NCBI RefSeq assembly: GCF_011516645.4
Contig: NZ_CP088285.1
Coordinates: 1,426,001-1,490,000, forward strand
Direction: 5' to 3'
Length of the DNA: 64,000 nt
Source: Bradyrhizobium septentrionale
Lineage (GTDB): Bacteria; Pseudomonadota; Alphaproteobacteria; Rhizobiales; Xanthobacteraceae
Of this stretch, positions 53,967 to 61,739 are shown in pieces. The translations under genes and the position numbers were made by a program. The number at the start of each line of letters is the position of its first letter. Positions within the stretch are counted from its first letter, which is position 1. The notes below the pieces were generated by a model. That model worked only from the letters and a program-made list of their open reading frames with translations, was not told the DNA's origin and made no database searches.

Positions 53967-54203
53967 ATGATTTACAGCGGTTTTGAGATCAAGTCGTTTG
54001 AGGTGGGGAAGGGGCAATGGCACGCCAGGATTCAACGGATCGATCAAAGGCCGGTCGTCATCGATGGCATTCTGTTTCCGATGCTCGACATCGGCTTTGC
54101 GTGGTCCGATCCGGATGCGGCGATCGCCGACGCGAAGAGAACTATCGACCGGTTCCCACAGCGGTCTGGCATGACACTGCCGGTGGCCGAGGCATCGGCG
54201 TGA
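53967..54203 (+). CDS. Small hypothetical protein
   Basis: A 78-residue protein beginning 'MIYSGFEIKSFEVGKGQWHARIQR', with a beta-strand-rich body and the line 'FAWSDPDAAIADAKRTIDRF'. It looks like a single small domain rather than a shadow. Its stop overlaps the GTG start of the next small gene (GTGA at 54200-54203). The ATG at 53967 follows a CCCGAGGTCG region. No family is recognised. Confidence 0.65.
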   Translation: MIYSGFEIKSFEVGKGQWHARIQRIDQRPVVIDGILFPMLDIGFAWSDPDAAIADAKRTIDRFPQRSGMTLPVAEASA

Positions 54204-54406
54204 CCGGCAACGTCGTGATCGCCGTCGTCCCGCAATGCGAGCCGGATCCGGTCTGGCCGGCGCAGGTCAGAACCAGCTGCCCGGAATGCGCCGCTCCGCT
54301 GTCGCTGCTGCGGGTGATTCCCGGCCGCGCCGCCGACTATTGGACCATGCGCTGCGACGGCTGCGGCGGCATCCATCTCGACATCGTCGACCGGCCGCGG
54401 GCGTAA
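54200..54406 (+). CDS. Small zinc-ribbon protein
   Basis: A 68-residue protein from the GTG at 54200 (overlapping the previous gene's stop). It carries two CxxC pairs in 'TSCPECAAPLSLLRV' and 'MRCDGCGGIHLDIV', a zinc-ribbon arrangement. It may bind nucleic acid or a protein partner. The pair with the 53967 gene is probably co-transcribed. Function unknown. Confidence 0.65.
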   Translation: MTGNVVIAVVPQCEPDPVWPAQVRTSCPECAAPLSLLRVIPGRAADYWTMRCDGCGGIHLDIVDRPRA

Positions 54407-54518
54407 CGTCCCCGAAGGCGCCGCCTGCTGACACCCTGCTGTCAGCAGCCTCACCAACACGCCAATCCACACCCCCTTTGCCCTTTTCTCGCTGCCGGAC
54501 TCGTCCCATATTCGGCGC

Positions 54519-57431
54519 ATGGCGAAGACACCAAACACTCCGAAAAAGCCCGGCAAATCCCCCAAATCCAAGGCGCATCGGCCCGACGTCCAACCGATCG
54601 GGCCAGCGCTGGCTGAGCTGCTCAATCCCGCGATCAACCGCGGCGATGCCGGCATGGGTTCGGGCACCGGCCTGCAGCCGCCGCCGGACAATTCCTGGGA
54701 CCGCCGCGCCGGCGGCGAGGCCGCCGCGCATCGTGCCCGGGCCTCGACGCGCGAAACCAACGAGGACGTCGCCAAACGCGATACCGCCGGCCTCGGCGAG
54801 GCTCCGCAGGCCAATTACGGCACCTCGGCCACCATCCCGACCCTCGATCCGGAGCTGGCGCGGCAGCTTGGGCTGCCGACCGCCGAGGATGATGACGAGG
54901 CGCTGGCGCGGCCGCCGCGCAGCAAGATGGAGGCGCTCGGCGTCAAGGCCACCGCCGACGCGCTGGAGAATCTAATCCGCGACGGCCGCCCGGAATTCCG
55001 CAAGGACGACGGCTCGACGCGGGTATGGACCCCGCACCGGCCGCCGCGCCCGGAGAAATCCGAAGGCGGCGTGCGCTTCGAGATCAAGTCGTCCTACGAG
55101 CCGAGGGGCGACCAGCCGACCGCGATTGCGGAGTTGGTCGAAGGCATCGAGCGTAACGACCGCACCCAGGTGCTGCTCGGCGTCACCGGCTCGGGCAAGA
55201 CCTACACCATGGCCAAGGTGATCGAGGCGACGCAGCGCCCCGCCATCATCCTGGCGCCGAACAAGACGCTGGCCGCCCAGCTCTATGGCGAGTTCAAGAG
55301 CTTCTTCCCCGATAACGCGGTCGAGTATTTCGTCAGCTATTACGACTACTACCAGCCGGAAGCCTACGTTCCGCGCACCGACACCTATATCGAAAAGGAT
55401 TCCTCGATCAACGAGCAGATCGACCGCATGCGCCACTCGGCGACGCGCGCGCTGCTCGAGCGCGACGACGTCATCATCGTAGCGTCCGTGTCCTGCATCT
55501 ACGGTATCGGCTCGGTCGAAACCTACACCGCGATGACCTTCGCGCTGAAGAAGGGCGAGCGGATCGACCAGCGCCAGTTGATCGCCGATCTCGTGGCGCT
55601 GCAGTACAAGCGCACCCAGGCCGAGTTCACCCGCGGCACCTTCCGCGTCCGCGGCGACGTCATCGACATCTTCCCAGCGCACTATGAGGACCGCGCCTGG
55701 CGCGTGAACCTGTTCGGCGACACCGTGGAGAATATCGAGGAGTTCGATCCGCTCACCGGCCACAAGCAGGACGAGCTCGAGTTCATCAAGATCTACGCCA
55801 ACTCGCACTATGTGACGCCGCGCCCGACGCTGGTGCAGGCGATCAAGTCGATCAAGAGCGAGCTGAAGATGCGGCTCGACCAGCTCAACGGCCAGGGCCG
55901 CCTCTTGGAAGCGCAGCGGCTCGAGCAGCGCACCACCTTCGATCTCGAGATGATGGAGGCGACCGGAAGCTGCGCCGGCATCGAGAACTATTCGCGCTAT
56001 CTCACCGGGCGCCTTCCCGGCGAGCCGCCGCCGACGCTGTTCGAATACGTGCCCGACAACGCGCTGGTGTTTGCCGACGAGAGCCACGTCACCGTGCCGC
56101 AGATCGGTGGCATGTTCCGCGGCGACTTCCGCCGCAAGGCGACGCTGGCCGAATACGGCTTCCGCCTGCCCTCCTGCATGGACAACCGCCCGCTCCGCTT
56201 CGAGGAATGGGACATGATGCGGCCGCAGTCGGTCGCGGTGTCGGCGACGCCGAGCGGCTGGGAGCTGAACGAGAGTGGCGGCGTGTTCGTCGAACAGGTG
56301 ATCCGCCCGACCGGCCTGATTGATCCTCCCGTCAATATTCGCCCTGCGCGCACCCAGGTCGACGACCTCGTCGGCGAGGTCCGCGCAACCGCGCAGGCCG
56401 GCTATCGCTCGCTGATCACGGTTCTGACAAAGCGCATGGCGGAGGACCTCACCGAATATCTGCATGAGCAGGGCATCCGCGTCCGCTACATGCACTCTGA
56501 TATCGACACCATCGAGCGCATCGAGATCATCCGCGATCTGCGCCTCGGGGCGTTCGACGCGCTGGTCGGCATCAACCTGCTGCGCGAGGGCCTCGACATT
56601 CCCGAATGCGCGCTGGTCGCGATCCTCGACGCCGACAAGGAAGGTTTTTTGCGCAGCGAGACCTCGCTGATCCAGACCATCGGCCGCGCCGCGCGCAATG
56701 TCGACGGCAAGGTGATCCTCTATGCCGACCAGATGACCGGCTCGATGGAGCGCGCCATCGCCGAGACCAACCGCCGCCGCGAGAAGCAGGTCGAGTACAA
56801 CGAGGCCCACGGCATCACGCCGGAGAGCGTGAAGAAGTCGATCGGCGACATCCTCAACTCGGTCTACGAGCGCGACCACGTGCTGGTCGAGATCGGCGAC
56901 GGCGGCATGGCCGACGACGTGATCTCGATCGGGCACAATTTCGAGGCGGTGCTGAGCGACCTCGAAACGCGGATGCGCGAGGCAGCCGCCGACCTGAACT
57001 TCGAGGAAGCCGCCCGCCTGCGCGACGAGGTCAAGCGGCTGCGCGCCACCGAGATGGCCGTGGTCGACGACCCCACCGCCAAGCAGCGCAACGTGCAGAA
57101 GCAGGCCGGCGCCTATGCCGGCACCAGGAAATACGGCGACGCCGCCAACCTCCCGGTGGCCGCGCTGAAGAACAAGACCGCGCAGACCTCGCTCAAGGCG
57201 AGCCGCGGCGGCAAGTCCGGCTCACGGGTTCACAAGCCCGACCTCGACGAGATGCACGGCCCGGAATCGCTGCCCTTCCGCCCCAGCGGCGCGCTGCCGG
57301 CAAAACCGTTCGGCACGACGAGCCGGATCATCCAGCCGACGGATTCGCGGCAGTCGGGGCCGGAGTTCGGGCCGGCACCGCGGAGCAGCGGCGGGGCGCC
57401 GGGGAAACGGGGTGGGTGGAAGAAGAGGTAG
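54519..57431 (+). CDS. uvrB: Excinuclease ABC subunit B
   Basis: A 970-residue DNA-repair helicase of the UvrABC system. The conserved part starts at about residue 185 ('[18 protein letters not shown]'); Walker A is '[10 protein letters not shown]' (about 221-230), the damage-wedging hairpin lies in '[15 protein letters not shown]', helicase motifs include '[13 protein letters not shown]' and '[12 protein letters not shown]', and the UVR motif for UvrC is at '[14 protein letters not shown]'. The first 185 residues are a disordered, charged extension and the last 100 form a basic tail; the E. coli protein has 673 residues, so this is a long version as in other rhizobia. The ATG at 54519 is the first in frame. 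Confidence 0.96.
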   Translation: MAKTPNTPKKPGKSPKSKAHRPDVQPIGPALAELLNPAINRGDAGMGSGTGLQPPPDNSWDRRAGGEAAAHRARASTRETNEDVAKRDTAGLGEAPQANYGTSATIPTLDPELARQLGLPTAEDDDEALARPPRSKMEALGVKATADALENLIRDGRPEFRKDDGSTRVWTPHRPPRPEKSEGGVRFEIKSSYEPRGDQPTAIAELVEGIERNDRTQVLLGVTGSGKTYTMAKVIEATQRPAIILAPNKTLAAQLYGEFKSFFPDNAVEYFVSYYDYYQPEAYVPRTDTYIEKDSSINEQIDRMRHSATRALLERDDVIIVASVSCIYGIGSVETYTAMTFALKKGERIDQRQLIADLVALQYKRTQAEFTRGTFRVRGDVIDIFPAHYEDRAWRVNLFGDTVENIEEFDPLTGHKQDELEFIKIYANSHYVTPRPTLVQAIKSIKSELKMRLDQLNGQGRLLEAQRLEQRTTFDLEMMEATGSCAGIENYSRYLTGRLPGEPPPTLFEYVPDNALVFADESHVTVPQIGGMFRGDFRRKATLAEYGFRLPSCMDNRPLRFEEWDMMRPQSVAVSATPSGWELNESGGVFVEQVIRPTGLIDPPVNIRPARTQVDDLVGEVRATAQAGYRSLITVLTKRMAEDLTEYLHEQGIRVRYMHSDIDTIERIEIIRDLRLGAFDALVGINLLREGLDIPECALVAILDADKEGFLRSETSLIQTIGRAARNVDGKVILYADQMTGSMERAIAETNRRREKQVEYNEAHGITPESVKKSIGDILNSVYERDHVLVEIGDGGMADDVISIGHNFEAVLSDLETRMREAAADLNFEEAARLRDEVKRLRATEMAVVDDPTAKQRNVQKQAGAYAGTRKYGDAANLPVAALKNKTAQTSLKASRGGKSGSRVHKPDLDEMHGPESLPFRPSGALPAKPFGTTSRIIQPTDSRQSGPEFGPAPRSSGGAPGKRGGWKKR

Positions 57432-57434
57432 GCC

Positions 57435-57851
57435 ATGACGCGCACCGAACTTCTCGTTTACTTGAGGAAGCACCGGCTCGCGGTGGTCAGCACCGTTCAC
57501 AATTGCGCGCCGCAGGCGGCCGTCGTCGGCATCGCCGTCAGTGACGACCTCGAGATCATCTTCGACACCCTGACCACCTCGCGCAAATACCAGAACCTCC
57601 GCGCCAATCCACGCATAGCGCTGGTGATCGGCTGGGATGCCGAGCAGACCGCGCAGGTCGAGGGCGTGGCGGACTTTCCGAGCGGCGCAGAGCTGGATCG
57701 GTGCAAGCAGGTCTATTTCGCGGGGTGGCCCGATGGGCCGGAGCGGGAGACGTGGCCGGACATCGGCTATGTCCGGGTGCGACCGACGTGGGTACGATAC
57801 AGCGATTTTGGGGCCGCGCCGCCGCGGATCGAAGAGATCGAATTGGGGTAG
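57435..57851 (+). CDS. Pyridoxamine 5'-phosphate oxidase-like protein
   Basis: A 138-residue split-barrel flavin-binding protein. It begins 'TRTELLVYLRKHRLAVVSTVHNCAPQAAVVGIAVSDDLEIIFDT' in pieces, the common start of the PNPOx-like (PF01243) family, followed by 'SRKYQNLRANPRIALVIGW'. Many members bind FMN, F420 or haem; the cofactor here is unknown. It starts four bases after the uvrB stop and is probably co-transcribed with uvrB. Confidence 0.85.
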   Translation: MTRTELLVYLRKHRLAVVSTVHNCAPQAAVVGIAVSDDLEIIFDTLTTSRKYQNLRANPRIALVIGWDAEQTAQVEGVADFPSGAELDRCKQVYFAGWPDGPERETWPDIGYVRVRPTWVRYSDFGAAPPRIEEIELG

Positions 57852-57897
57852 ATGCGTAGCGCTAGAAATTTGGTTCCGTTTAGCTACGCTGGCCTCC

Positions 57898-58665
57898 ATG
57901 AAACTCGGCTTCGAAGATTCGCAAACTCCCTATGCCAGCGGCTCACAGAGCGCCCGTGCCTGGACGGAAGCTTGGGTCAAGGCCTGGGCCTATTGTCCGC
58001 ATTGCGGCAGCGCAAGGATGTCGCAGTTTCCCAACAACAGTCCGGTGGCCGACTTCCTGTGCGGATCGTGCAGCGAGGAGTTCGAGCTCAAGAGCCAGAA
58101 AGTAAGGTTCGGCCCGAAGGTCGCAGACGGCGCCTACAAGACGAAATGTGAACGTCTTGCGGCAAGCAATAATCCCAATCTGCTGCTGATGAACTACGAC
58201 CTCAAGACGCTTGCGGTCGTCAATCTGCTGATCGTCCCGAAGCACTTCTTCGTCCGGGACATCATCGAGGAGCGGAAGCCGCTGGCGGCGACCGCCCGGC
58301 GCGCGGGCTGGATCGGGTCTAATATCCTGCTCGGGAAGGTCCCGGAGTCGGGAAAAATCCATATCGTCCGAAACGGTGTCATCCGCGACAAGGAGCTGGT
58401 CCTTGCCGAATGGCAGAAGACACTGTTTCTCAGAAGCGAGTCACTGGAATCGCGCGGCTGGCTTCTCGACGTCATGAAGTGCGTGGAGTCGCTCGGCAAA
58501 CGCGACTTCACACTCGACGAGGTCTATGCGTTCGAGCGCCACCTTGGCGATCTGTATCCGGGCAACCAGAATGTCCGGCCGAAGATACGCCAACAACTCC
58601 AGTATTTGCGTGATCGCGGATTCATCGAGTTCCTGTCGCGAGGCAATTACCGACTGAAATCGTGA
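57898..58665 (+). CDS. DpnI-like methyl-directed restriction endonuclease (Dam-replacing family)
   Basis: A 255-residue protein that matches DpnI (254 residues) from end to end. The catalytic PD-(D/E)xK residues align as Asp52, Glu63 and Lys65 in 'SPVADFLCGSCSEEFELKS', and the zinc site as Cys33, Cys36, Cys55 and Cys58. Further shared blocks are 'RKPLAATARRAGWIGSNI' and the C-terminal winged helix 'KIRQQLQYLRDRGFIEFLSRGNYR'. DpnI cuts GATC only when the adenine is methylated, so this enzyme is predicted to cut Dam-methylated foreign DNA. The upstream open frame belongs to the PNPOx gene in another frame; the ATG at 57898 matches the DpnI start. Its base composition is lower in GC than the neighbours, which suggests acquisition. 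A small zinc-ribbon gene is coupled to it. Confidence 0.93.
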   Translation: MKLGFEDSQTPYASGSQSARAWTEAWVKAWAYCPHCGSARMSQFPNNSPVADFLCGSCSEEFELKSQKVRFGPKVADGAYKTKCERLAASNNPNLLLMNYDLKTLAVVNLLIVPKHFFVRDIIEERKPLAATARRAGWIGSNILLGKVPESGKIHIVRNGVIRDKELVLAEWQKTLFLRSESLESRGWLLDVMKCVESLGKRDFTLDEVYAFERHLGDLYPGNQNVRPKIRQQLQYLRDRGFIEFLSRGNYRLKS

Positions 58666-58673
58666 GGGAAGCC

Positions 58674-58955
58674 ATGGCCTGGTTTCTGAATCTCTACCGA
58701 TGCGAGCGCTGCACGAAAATCTGGACTGACGAGTGGTCTTGCACTTGCGACGACGATTGCCCGCATTGCGGCGCGCGGCATATGTCACCGTTCAGCGGCG
58801 AAGACTTGACCGAGATTGTCGCGCAAGAAGGTGATGAATTCGTCGCTATCCGGTCACCGGACTCAGCCGAGCATGGTCCGGACTATCGCGAACTGGGTCG
58901 GTTTCCGACGCGTGCGCAGGCGGAAGAGTTTCTGGCGTCGACTGATTCTACCTAA
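58674..58955 (+). CDS. Zinc-ribbon protein coupled to the DpnI-like gene
   Basis: A 93-residue protein whose first 45 residues hold a cysteine-rich zinc-ribbon: 'RCERCTKIWTDEWSCTCDDDCPHCGARHMSPF' pattern (about seven cysteines). The rest is an acidic alpha/beta stretch ending 'LGRFPTRAQAEEFLAS'. The ATG at 58674 is preceded by GAGGGA; an in-frame GTG at 58662 overlaps the stop of the DpnI-like gene. The two genes are therefore translated together, and this protein may assist or restrain the nuclease. No known family is assigned. Confidence 0.7.
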   Translation: MAWFLNLYRCERCTKIWTDEWSCTCDDDCPHCGARHMSPFSGEDLTEIVAQEGDEFVAIRSPDSAEHGPDYRELGRFPTRAQAEEFLASTDST

Positions 58956-58982
58956 ATGTTGGGAACGTCTCTCGTGCTCAGA

Positions 58983-59090
58983 TCATGTCAAACGCCGGAT
59001 GATAGCTGACATCCCCTTGGGCGGCTCGCCCATCAGCACCAGCCGCTGGAAGTACGGGCTCGGCGCGCCGCCATAGGTCAGCAGCTTGAT
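58983..59090 (-). pseudogene. Possible remnant of a coding sequence
   Basis: A 36-codon minus-strand frame ends at TGA 58983-58985 and reads 'IKLLTYGGAPSPYFQRLVLMG' followed by 'EPPKGMSAIIRRLT'. It has protein-like composition but starts nowhere: its upstream side runs into the GATGGGT/ACCCATC repeat. It may be the C-terminal end of a lost gene. I cannot name the family. Confidence 0.3.
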
Positions 59091-59114
59091 GGGTTTCGCT
59101 GCGCTCTACCCATC
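59088..59114. repeat. GATGGGT/ACCCATC hairpin repeat
   Basis: GATGGGT (59088-59094) pairs with ACCCATC (59108-59114); the loop contains TTCGCTGCGCTCT. This motif (GGATGGGTAGAGCGnAGCGAAACCCATC when read in reverse) is a familiar short intergenic repeat in Bradyrhizobium-like genomes. Confidence 0.55.
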
Positions 59115-59199
59115 CCACGAGCTTGGCGCCGTCAGCTTCGGTAACTTGTTCGGCTTTTCAGAATTTGCCTTGACACCTGACCCAACTCAGATGTTCAAT

Positions 59200-59624
59200 G
59201 CTCCCGTCTCACCCGATCGAGGGGCGCTTCGCGGTCGTCACGAACGCGGTGTGAGATGCGGTGGACGCCGAGCGTGTGACTGACGAGAGCACGCGAAGCG
59301 GACGGTGAAGTCGTGTGGTCCTGACGCCCTAGTGGTAGGTGTCTCGTCGCAACACGCGAAGGCGTGATGCGAAGGCGGTGACAAAAAAGCCCAGTCTCGC
59401 CGGGGAGAGCACGTATAAGCCGTAACCCATCGCGCAGGGAAAGCCGAGTTGTTTCCGGTTACACCTGTGGTCCTACCCCCGAGCTTCCTACCCATTGCTC
59501 GGGGCCCATGGGTGCGATCGGCACCCGGCTTTCCCTGCGCCCTCTGCTTGATGAGGGCGAAACGAAGAGCAAAGCTCGGGCGATTCATGCCGCGAGAACG
59601 CGAAGCTGTATCCTCATACTCATC
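59200..59624. other. Structured repeat element with three stems
   Basis: No convincing protein is encoded here. The 3' half folds strongly: the outer stem GCGCAGGGAAAGCCG (59432-59446) / CGGCTTTCCCTGCGC (59526-59540) is a perfect 15-bp pair enclosing the hairpin CCCCGAGC (59477-59484) / GCTCGGGG (59497-59504) and the hairpin GGTGC/GCACC (59511-59525). The upstream half has a G+C-rich, adenine-poor pattern. From memory, sequences like this recur in Bradyrhizobium genomes. Whether it is a mobile element, a non-coding RNA or a repeat cannot be decided here. Confidence 0.55.
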
Positions 59625-59728
59625 TGTCATCGCCCGGCTCGACCGGGCGATCCAGTACGCCGCGGCCTATCTGATTGAACTCAAGCGTCTCTGGAATACT
59701 GGATCACCCGCATGCGCGGGTGATGACA
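59625..59728. repeat. Palindromic intergenic repeat, family A (copy 2)
   Basis: A 104-bp element from TGTCAT to TGATGACA. End hairpins are CGCCCGG/CCGGGCG and CACCCGC/GCGGGTG. Its core is the reverse complement of the core of the copy at 302-407. Confidence 0.75.
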
Positions 59729-59769
59729 CCGTACCGGCTGTTTGACATGTGAATCGGACTCCCACCCAC

Positions 59770-59901
59770 GTCGTCCCGGGCAAGCGCAGCGCGACCCGGG
59801 ACCCATAACCACGAATGGCGATTGTTGCGCGACGCTGGGGCCACAGCATGCTTCGACAACTCAATCCTGTGGTTATGGGTCCCTGCTTTCGCAGGGACGA
59901 C
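59770..59901. repeat. Palindromic intergenic repeat, family E (copy 2)
   Basis: A 132-bp element between GTCGTCCC and GGGACGAC, with end hairpins CCCGGG...CCCGGG and CCCTGCTTTCGCAGGG. Its core is the reverse complement of that at 38386-38507. It lies 41 bp after the family A copy. Confidence 0.75.
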
Positions 59902-59929
59902 AGCGGAGGTTGCGGTGCGATCCTGTAAC

Positions 59930-60121
59930 CTACCCCGACCGCCTGTTGCTGGTGTTCTGGGTCAGATTGCCGTGGGCGGCCTGCTCGCGGATGTTGTGCT
60001 TCTCGTCGTCGCGATGGCCCTTGGTGGTGTCGAGGGGAACGGTGGGGGCGCTGCCGGGGCCCTTGTGGCTCTGGTTGTCGGCGGGAACGGGCTGGATGTT
60101 TCCAGTCTTTGGTTTCGTCAT
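59930..60121 (-). CDS. Small hydrophilic hypothetical protein
   Basis: A 63-residue, charged and probably disordered protein: 'MTKPKTGNIQPVPADNQSHK', then 'DTTKGHRDDEKHNIREQAAHGNLTQNTSNRR'. Composition and length resemble small conserved rhizobial proteins of unknown function. Two ATGs are adjacent; the inner one at 60121 is six bases from a GGAG site, which fits better. Confidence 0.6.
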   Translation of the reverse strand: MTKPKTGNIQPVPADNQSHKGPGSAPTVPLDTTKGHRDDEKHNIREQAAHGNLTQNTSNRRSG

Positions 60122-60242
60122 CATCGTCTCCGTTGCGCAACGAGACAACGCCGCCGGTGCGGGCGGCGTTCCCGGAACGTAGCTTCACGTTCCCGGATGT
60201 GACTTCACGTTCCGGAAACGCGACTTCACAGTTGAGCCTGTT

Positions 60243-60482
60243 CTACAGCTTCTCCTGCTGCGAGGGCTGCGCCTGCCGCTGCTGTTGCTGGCGTGCCTGC
60301 TCCTTGGCGTGATGGCGGCCGTAGAGGCAGCCGGCGGCGGCGCCGAGCACGCCGTGATGGCCGGCATAGTGGCCGGCGACGCCACCGACGACCGCGCCCT
60401 TGATGCAGCCCTTGGCATCGGCAGGCGACGTGGCGGCAAGCGCAGTGACGGCAATGACGGACGCGAGAACGATCGATTTCAT
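60243..60482 (-). CDS. Secreted glycine-zipper-like protein
   Basis: A 79-residue exported protein: signal peptide 'MKSIVLASVIAVTALAATSPADA', then 'KGCIKGAVVGGVAGHYAGHHGVLGAAAGCLYG', a short glycine-zipper-like segment with two cysteines, and a glutamine-rich basic tail. The ATG at 60482 gives the clean signal; an upstream frame to 60530 does not. It could be a surface-associated or metal-related protein, but no function is established. Confidence 0.7.
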   Translation of the reverse strand: MKSIVLASVIAVTALAATSPADAKGCIKGAVVGGVAGHYAGHHGVLGAAAGCLYGRHHAKEQARQQQQRQAQPSQQEKL

Positions 60483-60624
60483 GATGTGGCTCCAATGCAA
60501 TGCTGCGGCATCAACGGCGAAGCGGCCCACCGGTTCCCGCCCCGTCTCTACAGAAAAAGCGCTGCGGATTGCTCCGGATCATGCTCTAAATACGACTGCA
60601 TTGCCGACATCGCGTTTCAGAAAC

Positions 60625-61437
60625 ATGCGTAAATCAAACGTTGCCCTCCTCGCGCCGGCACTTTGCGCGGCGATCCTCCTCATCGGGAGCCCCGCCCGCG
60701 CACAGGACAAGGACCGCGCGCTGCTTTCGACATTCTGCGCGGCCGCCAACATCAAGGGATCGGCCTGCACGCGGGCAAGATCCTATCCGCACGGCGAAGG
60801 CCGCGCCTGCGACGTCAAGCTGACCGAGGAGCGCTATGCCGGACGCTTCCTCGTTGATCATGCGCTGCTTGTCGTCAACTATGAAAGCGAGTGCGAGCCA
60901 CACGCGACCGATTTCGGCGGCGTCGCCTTGTTCGAGCAGAGCGGCAAGACGGCCCGCTTCATCCGCTTCCTGCCCGGCGCGCAGGGCCATGACTGCATTG
61001 TGACGCCTAAGGACGAGCGGCAGGATGCGCTGATCTGCGCGGTCGGCCACATGGGCCAGGGCATCCTCGAAAGCGCAGTGGCGCGGATGACGTTTTCCCA
61101 AAAATCCGGCAAGCGCATCGAGATTGCGCCCGACTTTTTGATGAGGGCTGAGGATGCGGTCAGCGCCTATGGCTCCAACGTCGTGATGTGCAACGAAGGG
61201 CCGAAATATTTCGGCCTCTCCAACCTCGCCGCCGGCCCGCGCCAGAACACGGTCGCCGTCGACATCGACTATGCCGACAATGAGACCATCCGCACCGCCT
61301 GCGGCGAAGGCTTTCCGAAGCCGAAGGAGCTGTTCCACGACCTCCTGCCCGGCGAGGCCTTCGTGCCGGAAGGCTATGAGAAGAAGAAGCGGTTCGTCAT
61401 CGACCTCGCGACCGGCAAGGCCGCGCCGTCGGACTGA
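60625..61437 (+). CDS. Secreted hypothetical protein
   Basis: A 270-residue exported protein with signal peptide 'RKSNVALLAPALCAAILLIGSPARA'. The mature part contains several cysteines ('FCAAANIKGSACTRARSYP', 'GEGRACDV', 'HDCIVTPKDERQDALICAVGHMGQG', 'VVMCNEGPKYFG', 'IRTACGEGFPKP'), likely disulfide-bonded in the periplasm. No family is recognised. The ATG at 60625 is the best start because it begins the signal peptide; the longer frame upstream is not coding-like. Confidence 0.75.
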   Translation: MRKSNVALLAPALCAAILLIGSPARAQDKDRALLSTFCAAANIKGSACTRARSYPHGEGRACDVKLTEERYAGRFLVDHALLVVNYESECEPHATDFGGVALFEQSGKTARFIRFLPGAQGHDCIVTPKDERQDALICAVGHMGQGILESAVARMTFSQKSGKRIEIAPDFLMRAEDAVSAYGSNVVMCNEGPKYFGLSNLAAGPRQNTVAVDIDYADNETIRTACGEGFPKPKELFHDLLPGEAFVPEGYEKKKRFVIDLATGKAAPSD

Positions 61438-61480
61438 TGAGAGCGAGACGAGACTAGGTTCGAAAGGCGGCGGCGCCGTG

Positions 61481-61628
61481 TCCCTTTCCCCGTTCTTACG
61501 GGGAGAGGGTTGGGGTGAGGGGCTGTCTCCGCATAAACGACAACGGCTGGATTCGCGGAGACTCCCCCTCACCCGGAACGCATCTGACGATGCGTTCCGA
61601 CCTCTCCCCGCACGCGGGGCGAGGTGAA
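61481..61628. repeat. Palindromic intergenic repeat, family H (intact copy)
   Basis: A 148-bp element with CCCCGTTCTTACGGGG near the left end and CCCCGCACGCGGGG near the right, and a body GAGGGTTGGGGTGAGG ... CCCCCTCACCCGGA. It resembles the repeat at 49220-50534 that carries the insertion sequence. Confidence 0.7.
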
Positions 61629-61697
61629 GCGACCGCACGGGCGTGGGGATTAACTCGAGGCCACCTGCCGCCGCGCGCTTCACGTCTTCGAGACGCG

Positions 61698-61739
61698 ATC
61701 AGTTCAGCTTCATCAGTTCAGCTTCATCAGTTCAGCTTC
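61698..61739. repeat. Three direct 14-bp repeats
   Basis: ATCAGTTCAGCTTC occurs three times without interruption (61698-61711, 61712-61725, 61726-61739). The last copy contains the stop codon and the final codons of the 61727 gene, so the repeat array duplicates the gene's 3' end. Confidence 0.9.

Noticed and set aside
54972..56936. A minus-strand open frame of about 650 codons opposite uvrB
   Set aside because: Antisense shadow of uvrB; codon pattern follows the uvrB frame.
59086..59283. A 65-codon frame starting MMGFAALYPSHELG
   Set aside because: It starts inside the GATGGGT hairpin repeat and has an arginine- and glycine-rich end typical of non-coding repeat DNA; no ribosome-binding site.
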